Part shown: positions 25,455-33,712 of the stretch, piece by piece
Layout: every line of letters begins with the position of its first letter
Position numbering within the stretch: position 1 is the first letter of the stretch
Source of the DNA: Grimontia kaedaensis
GTDB lineage: Bacteria; Pseudomonadota; Gammaproteobacteria; Enterobacterales; Vibrionaceae
Direction of reading: 5' to 3'
Length of the DNA stretch: 64,000 bases
NCBI RefSeq assembly: GCF_023746615.1
Contig: NZ_CP082275.1
Span: 3,038,001-3,102,000, forward strand
The notes under the pieces: model-generated
What the model was told of the DNA's origin: nothing
What the model saw: the letters and a program-made list of their open reading frames with translations, nothing else
The model's database searches: none
Program-made: the position numbers and the translations under genes

Positions 25455-26675
25455 TTACAGGAAAGATTTTCCATATTCCATGTCTGATGTGCCGAAGTAC
25501 CTCGCCAGAGTCTGACCGATGTCTGCGAAAGTGTCGCGACGACCGAGCGAGCCTGCTGGTACATGTTTACCGTAAACCAGAACAGGAATGTGCTCGCGGG
25601 TGTGATCCGTGCCTTCCCACGTTGGATCACAGCCGTGGTCAGCGGTCAGGATCAAAACATCATCTTCTTTCAGCATTTCGAGGATTTCAGGCAAACGCTT
25701 GTCGAAATACTCCAGTGCTGCAGCATAGCCTGCCACGTTACGACGGTGACCGTAGTGAGAGTCAAAGTCCACGAAGTTGGTGAAGATGATGCTGTTGTCA
25801 CCTTCTTGGTTCATCGCATCTTTAGTTGCATTGAACAGGGCTTCCAAACCAGTCGCTTTCACTTTCTTGGTGATGCCAACGTGCGCGTAGATATCTGCAA
25901 TCTTACCGATAGACATAACCTCACCGCCTTTCTCATCAACCAGCTTTTGCAGCACGGTCGCTGAAGGCGGCTCAACAGACAGGTCACGGCGGTTACCGGT
26001 ACGCTCAAACTGGCCTTTACCCGACCCGATGAACGGACGCGCGATAACACGGCCAATGTTGTAGTCTTCCAGCTCTTCGCGGGCGATCTGGCAAAGTTCC
26101 AGTAGACGATCCAGACCGAAGGTTTCTTCATGACACGCGATTTGGAATACCGAGTCCGCAGAGGTGTAGAAAATTGGCAAGCCAGTTTTCATGTGCTCTT
26201 CACCCAGATCGTCAAGGATCTGCGTACCTGATGCATGGCAGTTACCCAGATAATCCGGCAAACCTGCACGCGCCAAAATGCGGTCGGTTAGCTCTTTCGG
26301 GAAGCTGTTTTCTTTGTCAGTAAAGTAGCCCCAGTCAAACAGTACAGGTACACCGGCAATTTCCCAGTGACCTGAAGGGGTGTCTTTACCAGAAGACAAC
26401 TCAGCCGCATGGCCGTAAGCACCGATGATTTCCGCGCTTGAGTCCAGACCTTCAGGGAAGTAGCCTGATGATTCTTCACACGCTTTGCCCAAACCCAGTG
26501 CATTGAGGTTTGGCAGCGTGAGTGGACCTTGGCGGTCATCATTGTTCGCGTTACCTGCTGCACATGCTTTCGCGATCGAGCCCAGAGTATTCGCGCCCAC
26601 ATCCCCAAACTTGTGAGCATCTTCGGTTGCACCGATCCCGAAGGAATCCAGTACCAAAATAATCGCGCGTTTCAT
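25455..26675 (-). CDS. deoB: Phosphopentomutase
   Basis: 406 residues from the ATG at 26675 (MKRAIILVLDSFGIGATEDA); earlier in-frame starts overlap deoA and add unrelated sequence. Metal-binding motifs of the alkaline-phosphatase superfamily are visible: VLDSFGIG at the N-terminus, SGKDTPSGHWE, and TADHGCDPTWEGTDHTREH. It interconverts (deoxy)ribose 1- and 5-phosphate. The start is 10 bases after the deoA stop, so the genes are co-transcribed. Confidence 0.97.
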   Translation of the reverse strand: MKRAIILVLDSFGIGATEDAHKFGDVGANTLGSIAKACAAGNANNDDRQGPLTLPNLNALGLGKACEESSGYFPEGLDSSAEIIGAYGHAAELSSGKDTPSGHWEIAGVPVLFDWGYFTDKENSFPKELTDRILARAGLPDYLGNCHASGTQILDDLGEEHMKTGLPIFYTSADSVFQIACHEETFGLDRLLELCQIAREELEDYNIGRVIARPFIGSGKGQFERTGNRRDLSVEPPSATVLQKLVDEKGGEVMSIGKIADIYAHVGITKKVKATGLEALFNATKDAMNQEGDNSIIFTNFVDFDSHYGHRRNVAGYAAALEYFDKRLPEILEMLKEDDVLILTADHGCDPTWEGTDHTREHIPVLVYGKHVPAGSLGRRDTFADIGQTLARYFGTSDMEYGKSFL

Positions 26676-26685
26676 GATCGCCTCC

Positions 26686-28017
26686 TTAGACGTCTTGTGG
26701 GCCAATCTGGCGGTAAACTTCAGGGGTCGCTTCTGGCGCTTCGTCTTCGATGCGCATGGCAGCCTGAAGTGCTGCAGCTGCTTGTTGCCATGCAGCTTCA
26801 TCCTTGGCATGTACTACCGCCAATGGCGTGGTGCTGTCAGCTTGCATCCCCAGACGGATAACATCGCTAAAGCCCACTGAATAATCGATCGTATCACTTG
26901 CAACACGGCGTCCACCGCCAAGGCCAACGACAGCCATGCCAATCGCACGGGTGTCCATCGCTGATACAAAACCAGCGCGGCTTGCAAACACAGGTTTCAC
27001 CACGTTTGCCGCTGCCAGATACTTACTATAGTTCTCAACGAAATCGAGTGGACCACCCAAACCTGCCACCATTTTGCCGAAGCATTCTGCTGCCTTGCCG
27101 TTGTCCAGCACGGTTTGCAGTTTGTTCATGGCTTCATCTTTGTCTTTTGCCAGACCACTGATGGTCAGCATTTCCGCACAAAGTGCCATGGTAACGGCGT
27201 AAAGGCGCGGGTTACGGTATTCGCCCGTCAAAAACTGAACCGCCTCTTTCACTTCCAGTGCGTTACCTGCACTAGAAGCCAATACCTGATTCATGTCGGT
27301 GAGCAGTGAGCTGGTGAGGGTACCCGCGCCATTAGCAACTGCCACTATCGATTTCGCCAGTTCTTCTGATTTCTCGTAGCTCGGCATAAACGCGCCAGAG
27401 CCTACTTTTACATCCATCACCAGCGACTCTAAGCCTGCCGCCAGTTTCTTCGACAGAATAGACGCGGTGATCAGAGAAATATTATCGACGGTCGCTGTCA
27501 CATCGCGGGTTGCATATACACGCTTATCCGCGGGTGCCAAATCACCGGTTTGGCCGATAATCGCCACACCTGCTTCTTGAGCCACCTTACCGAAGACATC
27601 GTTGTTCGGCGTGATGTTATAACCCGGAATCGCTTCCAGTTTGTCCAGCGTACCACCGGTATGACCGAGACCACGGCCTGAAATCATTGGCACGTAACCA
27701 CCACATGCTGCCACCATAGGGCCAAGCATCAGGGAGGTCACATCACCCACACCGCCAGTACTGTGTTTATCGACGATGGGGCCATCAAAATTCATGTGTG
27801 ACCAGTCAATCACCATGCCAGAGTCACGCATGGCACAAGTCAGTGCGACACGCTCGTCCATGGCCATGTCATTGAAGTACACTGCCATGGCAAATGCTGC
27901 AATCTGTCCTTCAGAAACAGTCTCTTTTGCAATGCCCTGGATAAAGAAATTAATTTCTTCAGAAGTCAGCGCAATGTTGTCGCGCTTCTTCCGAATGATT
28001 TCTTGGGGAAGGTACAT
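26686..28017 (-). CDS. deoA: Thymidine phosphorylase
   Basis: 443 residues from the ATG at 28017 (MYLPQEIIRKKR), matching the E. coli DeoA start; an ATG four codons upstream is possible. The phosphate-binding glycine-rich motif KHSTGGVGDVTSLMLGP and the MISGRGLGHTGGTLDKLEAIPG stretch identify the family. It cleaves thymidine and deoxyuridine to base and deoxyribose 1-phosphate. It lies between deoC and deoB in the standard operon. Confidence 0.97.
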   Translation of the reverse strand: MYLPQEIIRKKRDNIALTSEEINFFIQGIAKETVSEGQIAAFAMAVYFNDMAMDERVALTCAMRDSGMVIDWSHMNFDGPIVDKHSTGGVGDVTSLMLGPMVAACGGYVPMISGRGLGHTGGTLDKLEAIPGYNITPNNDVFGKVAQEAGVAIIGQTGDLAPADKRVYATRDVTATVDNISLITASILSKKLAAGLESLVMDVKVGSGAFMPSYEKSEELAKSIVAVANGAGTLTSSLLTDMNQVLASSAGNALEVKEAVQFLTGEYRNPRLYAVTMALCAEMLTISGLAKDKDEAMNKLQTVLDNGKAAECFGKMVAGLGGPLDFVENYSKYLAAANVVKPVFASRAGFVSAMDTRAIGMAVVGLGGGRRVASDTIDYSVGFSDVIRLGMQADSTTPLAVVHAKDEAAWQQAAAALQAAMRIEDEAPEATPEVYRQIGPQDV

Positions 28018-28085
28018 AATCGACCTCACGTACTGGGTGTCAAAAACAGGGGGAGCCGAAATTGTCAGCTCCCCAACAGAAGTGC

Positions 28086-28859
28086 TTAGTAGCCGCCTTC
28101 TGCCGCTTTTTCGCCTTCACCCAGGGTGTGAAGCAAGTTCGCCAACAGGCTTGATGCACCAAAACGGTAATGCGCATTGTCAGCCCACTCGCCGCCCAGG
28201 ATACGGTCAGCCATCGCCAAGTATTCCGATGCATCTTCAGCAGTGCGTACACCGCCAGCAGGCTTAAAACCAACCTTGTCTGCAACGCCCATCTCTTTAA
28301 TCACAGTCAGCATGATTTCTGCTGATTCTGGTGTCGCGTTTACTGGCACTTTACCGGTAGAAGTCTTGATGAAATCTGCGCCCGCTTCGATAGAGATTTC
28401 AGATGCACGCTTGATGAGTGCTGCTTCTTTGAGCTCACCGGTTTCGATGATCACTTTCAGCGTCACGTCACCACAGGCTGCTTTACATTGTTTAACCAGC
28501 TCAAAACCGGTTTTCTCATCACCCGCGATAAGTGTGCGGTACGGGAACACAACGTCAACTTCGTCGGCACCGTAAGCCACAGCCGCTTTGGTTTCAGCCA
28601 CTGCGATTTCGATGTCGTCGTTACCGTGTGGGAAGTTAGTCACGGTTGCGATTTTGATTTCAGGTGTGCCTTGCTCGCGAAGTTGCTTTTTCGCCACAGG
28701 AATAAAACGTGGGTAGATGCAGATAGCAGCAGTGTTACCTACTGAGGTTCTCGCGCTCTTACACAGTTCGATAACTTTCGCATCTGTGTCGTCGTCGTTC
28801 AGGGTGGTCAAATCCATCAGTTTCAGGGCACGAAGAGCTGCTGCTTTTAGATCGCTCAT
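28086..28859 (-). CDS. deoC: Deoxyribose-phosphate aldolase
   Basis: 257 residues from the ATG at 28859 (MSDLKAAALRALKLMDLTTL), preceded by CTGGAGAAA; upstream in-frame starts add unrelated residues. A TIM barrel with the Schiff-base lysine in ADFIKTSTGK and the KVIIETGEL segment. It converts deoxyribose 5-phosphate to glyceraldehyde 3-phosphate and acetaldehyde. It is the first gene of the deoCABD operon. Confidence 0.97.
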   Translation of the reverse strand: MSDLKAAALRALKLMDLTTLNDDDTDAKVIELCKSARTSVGNTAAICIYPRFIPVAKKQLREQGTPEIKIATVTNFPHGNDDIEIAVAETKAAVAYGADEVDVVFPYRTLIAGDEKTGFELVKQCKAACGDVTLKVIIETGELKEAALIKRASEISIEAGADFIKTSTGKVPVNATPESAEIMLTVIKEMGVADKVGFKPAGGVRTAEDASEYLAMADRILGGEWADNAHYRFGASSLLANLLHTLGEGEKAAEGGY

Positions 28860-29334
28860 GACTTTCTCCAGTCGTAAATATTCAAAACCAAGTAACAAAC
28901 TATGCGAGGCTCTGCTCGACATAATCTGATGAGCGGACTTGGCTCCTTGAAGTTTGGCGCGCTGCATGGTCAGCGCCAATCAACATTCCTTGTTGCCGCA
29001 CACCCTTTGGCATTCTGCCGGGTGTCCACCTGTCTCATCGTGCTGCAATTTTTTACACGTTGGAGCAGGTTTGATGTCTCACCTTTCCGCTGTCTGTGAA
29101 ACAGTAGTGAAATTAATGAAAGACCACTTCTGAAACTTTGACAGCGTTCACCAATTTTACCAATCTTCCTTTGGTTACACTAGGTGTTACCTGTTTCTGT
29201 TGAAAAACACTTTGTTGCCGATAGTGCAAACTTGAGCGGGCATTTTTAGGTGTTACTGGCATCACTATAAGTGGCGAATAAGCATCACTTTGTCTTATTC
29301 CTGACGATTGGGCTCCCGAAACTCCGGGCATAAA
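28860..29334. other. Leader and promoter region of the deo operon
   Basis: About 475 bases between the nupC terminator and deoC. It must contain the deo promoter and a long leader. It holds the dyad at 29173-29191 and a second half-copy TTAGGTGTTACTGG at 29247. There is also TTGTTGCCGATAGTGCAAAC (29212-29231), which faintly resembles CytR half-sites (GTTGC/GCAAC). I see no convincing CRP site and no credible gene. Confidence 0.5.
29173..29191. promoter_or_regulatory. Candidate operator dyad in the deo promoter region
   Basis: GGTTACACTAGGTGTTACC is a near-perfect inverted repeat: seven of nine pairs match around a central base. It lies about 310 bases upstream of deoC. A related half-site AGGTGTTAC recurs at 29249-29257. 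The spacing and dyad suit a dimeric repressor; which one is unknown. Confidence 0.35.
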
Positions 29335-29361
29335 AAAACCGCCTCACAAGGAGGCGGTTTT
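29335..29361 (-). terminator. Terminator of nupC
   Basis: Read on the minus strand: AAAACCGCCTC / GAGGCGGTTTT with a five-base loop and a run of seven T, 20 bases after the nupC stop. It separates nupC from the deo operon. Confidence 0.92.
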
Positions 29362-29381
29362 AGAATCTCTTTACTTGCTGA

Positions 29382-30620
29382 TTACAGCGTGGCCAGAGTC
29401 AGGAAGAAACCAGCGATTGTTGCACTCATCAGGTTAGACAGAGTACCCGCACATACTGCTTTTACACCGAAACGAGCGATATCGTGACGACGGGTTGGCG
29501 CGATGCTGCCCAGACCGCCCAGCAGGATTGCGATAGACGACAGGTTAGCAAAGCCACACAGTGCGAACGAAATGATTGCTGCAGTCTTCTCAGACAGGTC
29601 ACCGATGATTGGAGTGAAGTTCAGGTACGCAACGAATTCGTTAACAACAATCTTCTGACCGATGAATGAACCCGCGATGTCAGCTTCTGCCCATGGAACA
29701 CCAATCAGGAATGCCAGTGGCGCGAACACTTTACCCAGAATCCACTCTAGCGTCAGGCCTTCGATACCGAACCAACCACCAATGCCAGACAGCATGCCGT
29801 TGATCAGCGCAATCAGACCGATGAATGCCAGCAGCATAGCACCGATGTTCAATGCCAGTTGCATACCAGAAGATGCGCCGCCCGCTGCTGCGTCGATAAC
29901 GTTTGCAGGCTTGTCTTCATCTTCGTCACCGTCTTGACCCAATTGCTCGATTGGCTCGTCAGTTTCTGGCTTGATGATTTTTGCGAACAGCAGACCACCT
30001 GGTGCCGCCATGAATGATGCTGCGATCAGGTATTCCAGAGGTACACCCATTGCAGCGTAACCTGCCAGTACACCACCTGCTACAGATGCCAAACCACCAC
30101 ACATAACTGCGAACAGTTCAGACTGGGTCATTTTTGGCACGTAAGGACGAACAACCAGAGGCGCTTCAGTTTGACCAACGAAGATGTTCGCGGTTGCTGA
30201 CATTGACTCGGCGTGAGAAGTACCCAGCACTTTACGCAGTGCGCCACCCAAGATACGGATAACAAACTGCATGATACCCAGGTAGTACAGCACGCTGATC
30301 AGCGCAGAGAAGAATACAACGGTAGGCAGAACCTGGAACGCAAAAATAAAGCCGATACCATCTACAGAGAAATTTACCAGGCTGCCGAACAGGAAGCCGA
30401 TACCGTCTTTACCGTAGTTGATGACGTTCTGTACAGCATTAGACATGCCATTCAGGATTGCTTGGCCCGCTGGGACAAACAGGATGAAACCACCCAGAAT
30501 AAACTGGATCGCAAATGCACCACCTACGGTACGCAGGTTGATGGCTTTGCGGTTGTCAGATAGCAGTACTGCGATACCCAGCAGTACAACCATCCCTACA
30601 ATGCTCATAATCAGGCTCAT
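29382..30620 (-). CDS. nupC: Concentrative nucleoside transporter (NupC family)
   Basis: 412 residues from the ATG at 30620 (MSLIMSIVGMVVLL), preceded by AGGAACC; an upstream in-frame ATG at 30752 would add a hydrophilic tail foreign to the family. The CNT family landmarks are present: a GKDGIGFLFGSLV segment, SATANIFVGQTEAPLVVRPY, and the NEFVAYLNF region, with eight or more hydrophobic helices. It imports nucleosides with a cation. It directly precedes the deo salvage operon on the same strand, so uptake and breakdown genes are neighbours. Confidence 0.95.
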   Translation of the reverse strand: MSLIMSIVGMVVLLGIAVLLSDNRKAINLRTVGGAFAIQFILGGFILFVPAGQAILNGMSNAVQNVINYGKDGIGFLFGSLVNFSVDGIGFIFAFQVLPTVVFFSALISVLYYLGIMQFVIRILGGALRKVLGTSHAESMSATANIFVGQTEAPLVVRPYVPKMTQSELFAVMCGGLASVAGGVLAGYAAMGVPLEYLIAASFMAAPGGLLFAKIIKPETDEPIEQLGQDGDEDEDKPANVIDAAAGGASSGMQLALNIGAMLLAFIGLIALINGMLSGIGGWFGIEGLTLEWILGKVFAPLAFLIGVPWAEADIAGSFIGQKIVVNEFVAYLNFTPIIGDLSEKTAAIISFALCGFANLSSIAILLGGLGSIAPTRRHDIARFGVKAVCAGTLSNLMSATIAGFFLTLATL

Positions 30621-30821
30621 AAAAGGGTTCCTAAAAAAGTCTTGGCGTCTCGACAAATTGGGAGTGTTATTCCGGCGGCGATTATACGCATTGGTCGGGG
30701 AGCAAAGGAATGCACAAGTCACACTTGAAGTGAAAAATTTGGTGAAATTCACTCAAAAAGGTGACGAGGGTCTATTTTTGTGACCTATGCACGACGCAAA
30801 CGTTTGGGCAAACGATGCCAT

Positions 30822-31589
30822 TCAGACGTTCAATGCAAAACATGCTGTCGAGTTTTGTTTGGTGGCGTGAACAATTTCCCCGACATCGACCTCTTTTAGC
30901 GTGGCCAAAGCGTGGGCAATCAGTGGTAATCTCTCCGGTAAATTGGGTTCCCCCTGAAAGCCAAAAATGGGCATATCAGGTGCATCTGTCTCTAAAACCA
31001 AAGAAGAAAGTGGCAAGTTTTTCACAGCATTTCGAGTCTTATTCGCGCGTTCGTAAGTTATGGTGCCGCCGATTCCGAGTAAAAAGCCGCGCTTTATGTA
31101 TTCAAGTCCGATCTGCTCGCTGCCGCTAAAGGCGTGCAAAACGCCTTTCAATGTTGGAAAGCCATTCAGAATTTGCAGTAATTCGTTGTGTGATTTTCGG
31201 CTGTGAAGAATCACTGGAAGCTGATATTTCACTGCCAGTTTAAGTTGCTCGTTAAGGAGCCATTTTTGGCGTTCAGGGTTAGCATTCTCTATCGCAAAAT
31301 CCAGCCCACACTCGCCAACAGCAACCAATCCTTTCGGCGCGTCAGCCAAAAACGCATCTAGCTTTACAATATCTTCGTCTTGATGCGATGCCATCCAAAC
31401 AGGATGCAATCCAACTGCATACGAGATCTCGGGAAATGTCTCAGCCAATGCTGCCACCCGACCCCAGTTTTCTGTCGCTACAGCAGGTACCACAAGATTG
31501 TTTACTCCCGCGGCTACTGAGCGCCTCACCCAATCTTCAGGGTGGTCAGCAAACGGAGGGAAATCAAAATGGCAGTGGGTATCAATCAT
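30822..31589 (-). CDS. yjjV: TatD-family metal-dependent hydrolase (YjjV)
   Basis: 255 residues. The metal ligands of the TatD family are all visible: His5 and His7 (MIDTHCHFDF), Glu93 (VGECGLDF), His129 (ILHSRKS), His152 (VLHAFSG) and Asp202 (ETDAPDMP). Family members are DNases; YjjV itself is near deo and prfC in E. coli, as here. prfC is upstream on the same strand with a terminator between them. Confidence 0.93.
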   Translation of the reverse strand: MIDTHCHFDFPPFADHPEDWVRRSVAAGVNNLVVPAVATENWGRVAALAETFPEISYAVGLHPVWMASHQDEDIVKLDAFLADAPKGLVAVGECGLDFAIENANPERQKWLLNEQLKLAVKYQLPVILHSRKSHNELLQILNGFPTLKGVLHAFSGSEQIGLEYIKRGFLLGIGGTITYERANKTRNAVKNLPLSSLVLETDAPDMPIFGFQGEPNLPERLPLIAHALATLKEVDVGEIVHATKQNSTACFALNV

Positions 31590-31633
31590 TGCAGCAAAGA
31601 CTCTGTGGGCTACGTCTATATAGAGGATACAAA

Positions 31634-31657
31634 AAAGCCGCCTTCTGGGGCGGCTTT
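31634..31657 (-). terminator. Terminator of prfC
   Basis: Stem AAAGCCGCC / GGCGGCTTT with a short loop and T-run on the minus strand, 17 bases after the prfC stop. Confidence 0.88.
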
Positions 31658-31673
31658 CTTTTACGTCTTGTGA

Positions 31674-33263
31674 TTAGTGCTCACGTGTTGCACGGAAGCT
31701 CACATCTGGGTGACGTTCTTGCGTCAGGCTCAGGTTCACCATGGTTGGCGCAATGTAGGTGAGGTTGTCACCGCCATCCAATGCCAGGTTGGTTTGGTTC
31801 TTGCGCTGGAAATCATCCAGTTTCTTCGCATCACTACACTCTACCCAGCGCGCTGTCGCAACGTTAACAGGCTCGTAAATCGCTTCCACATTGTATTCAG
31901 ACTTCAGGCGTGCAACAACCACATCGAACTGAAGTACACCCACCGCACCGACTATCAGGTCATTGGATGTCATTGGGCGGAACACCTGTACCGCACCTTC
32001 TTCAGACAGCTGTACGAGACCTTTCAGCAATTGTTTTTGCTTCAGTGGATCACGCAGACGGATACGACGGAACAGTTCAGGCGCAAAGTTTGGAATACCT
32101 GAGAACTTGAGATCTTCACCTTGCGTGAAAGTATCACCAATCTGGATAGTACCGTGGTTATGAAGACCAATGATGTCACCAGCAAAAGCTTCTGCTGCGC
32201 GGGCACGATCACCCGCCATAAAGGTTACCGCATCAGAAATTGATACCATTTTACCGGTACGCACATGCTTCATCTTCATGCCCTGGCTGTACTTGCCAGA
32301 GACAATACGCATGAACGCGATACGGTCACGGTGTTTAGGGTCCATGTTCGCCTGGATTTTGAACACGAAGCCAGAGAACTTCTCTTCGCCCGCTTCAACC
32401 GCACGCTCATGAGTTTGACGTGGCAATGGTGCAGGTGCCCACTCAGTCAAACCGTCCAGCATATGATCAACACCAAAGTTACCCAGTGCCGTACCGAAAA
32501 AAACAGGTGTCAGTTCGCCGCTCAGGAACAGTTCCTGATCGAACTCATGAGAGGCACCCAATACCAGCTCAAGCTCTTCACGCAGTTGCTCTGCCAGACT
32601 TTCACCCACAGCTTCATCCAGCTCTGGATTATCCAGACCTTTGATGATGCGAGAGTCCTGTATGGTATGGCCCTGACCTGTTTGGTACAGAATCGTTTCA
32701 TCACGGTGGATGTGATAAACACCTTTGAACTCTTTACCACAGCCAATCGGCCAGGATACTGGTGCACACGCAATATTCAGCTCGCTCTCAACTTCATCCA
32801 TCAACTCCATTGGATCACGGATATCGCGGTCAAGCTTGTTCATGAAAGTCACGATTGGCGTGTCGCGCAGACGTGTAACTTCCATCAACTTACGGGTGCG
32901 ATCCTCAACACCTTTCGCCGCATCGATAACCATCAAACAAGAGTCAACAGCCGTCAGGGTGCGGTAAGTATCTTCTGAGAAATCTTCGTGTCCCGGGGTA
33001 TCAAGCAGGTTGACCAGACAATCATTGAACGGGAACTGCATAACAGAAGTGGTGACCGAGATACCACGTTCTTTTTCCATCTCCATCCAGTCAGACTTAG
33101 CGTGCTGGTTAGAGCCGCGGCCTTTTACCGTACCGGCAGTCTGGATCGCGCGTCCGAATAACAGCACCTTTTCAGTGATGGTGGTTTTACCGGCATCCGG
33201 GTGCGAGATAATCGCAAACGTACGACGCTTGCCGACTTCTTGCTGAAGTGGAGAGTTTGACAT
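31674..33263 (-). CDS. prfC: Peptide chain release factor 3
   Basis: 529 residues from the ATG at 33263 (MSNSPLQQEVGKRRTF); a much longer in-frame reading starts in non-coding-like sequence. A translational GTPase: G1 SHPDAGKTT, G3 DTPGHEDFSEDTYRTL, and G4 NKLDRD. RF3 recycles RF1/RF2 after termination. The 5' end of prfC is the known integration site of SXT/R391 elements; no element is inserted here and the gene is whole. Confidence 0.97.
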   Translation of the reverse strand: MSNSPLQQEVGKRRTFAIISHPDAGKTTITEKVLLFGRAIQTAGTVKGRGSNQHAKSDWMEMEKERGISVTTSVMQFPFNDCLVNLLDTPGHEDFSEDTYRTLTAVDSCLMVIDAAKGVEDRTRKLMEVTRLRDTPIVTFMNKLDRDIRDPMELMDEVESELNIACAPVSWPIGCGKEFKGVYHIHRDETILYQTGQGHTIQDSRIIKGLDNPELDEAVGESLAEQLREELELVLGASHEFDQELFLSGELTPVFFGTALGNFGVDHMLDGLTEWAPAPLPRQTHERAVEAGEEKFSGFVFKIQANMDPKHRDRIAFMRIVSGKYSQGMKMKHVRTGKMVSISDAVTFMAGDRARAAEAFAGDIIGLHNHGTIQIGDTFTQGEDLKFSGIPNFAPELFRRIRLRDPLKQKQLLKGLVQLSEEGAVQVFRPMTSNDLIVGAVGVLQFDVVVARLKSEYNVEAIYEPVNVATARWVECSDAKKLDDFQRKNQTNLALDGGDNLTYIAPTMVNLSLTQERHPDVSFRATREH

Positions 33264-33712
33264 GCTTAAGCTTTTCCGGGTTAAACAGCGCGCAGGCATA
33301 AAATGGAGCTGCACGCAGTTGTAGATGAATTCAAATCGGCGGGTATTTTGTACGATCTCGGGTTGAGACTCAACGCTAGCCCGAAAAATCCTTAAATAGG
33401 AGCGAGAGAAAGAAAATTCTCTTCGGAAAACATACTCATATTTAGCACATCGAAAGTGTCCAATTAATGACACAACAACCAGTGCATAACGTCACTTTTA
33501 GAATCTGATCGCACCTAACCGCAACAAATCCTTCATATTAATTCAGACACTTAGCATCAATAAGTATAGTTTTTACAATCAGCGTCACTTTTTTGGCGAT
33601 ATTGTTTGAAGTCAAGTCTTATAACAAATCTATTTGCATAGTAATATATGCGATACTTATGTGTCCTTTTTGACACGAAAAATCAAAATTAGCCTTTCGC
33701 AGGAAGAGATTC
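33264..33712. other. Intergenic region between prfC and the giant adhesin gene
   Basis: About 450 bases, AT-rich towards the right, carrying divergent promoters. A small inverted repeat TGTC-CTTTTT-GACA lies at 33661-33674, 40 bases before the adhesin start. I find no recognisable binding site for a known c-di-GMP-responsive regulator and no RNA gene. Confidence 0.5.

Noticed and set aside
29113..29331. A 72-residue frame on the minus strand in the deo leader
   Set aside because: No ribosome site, no recognisable family, and it covers the probable promoter and operator region.
33100..33300. Integration site of an SXT/R391-type element at the 5' end of prfC
   Set aside because: prfC is intact with a normal start and no integrase, attachment duplication or conjugation gene is present. 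The adjacent adhesin locus carries no mobility gene.
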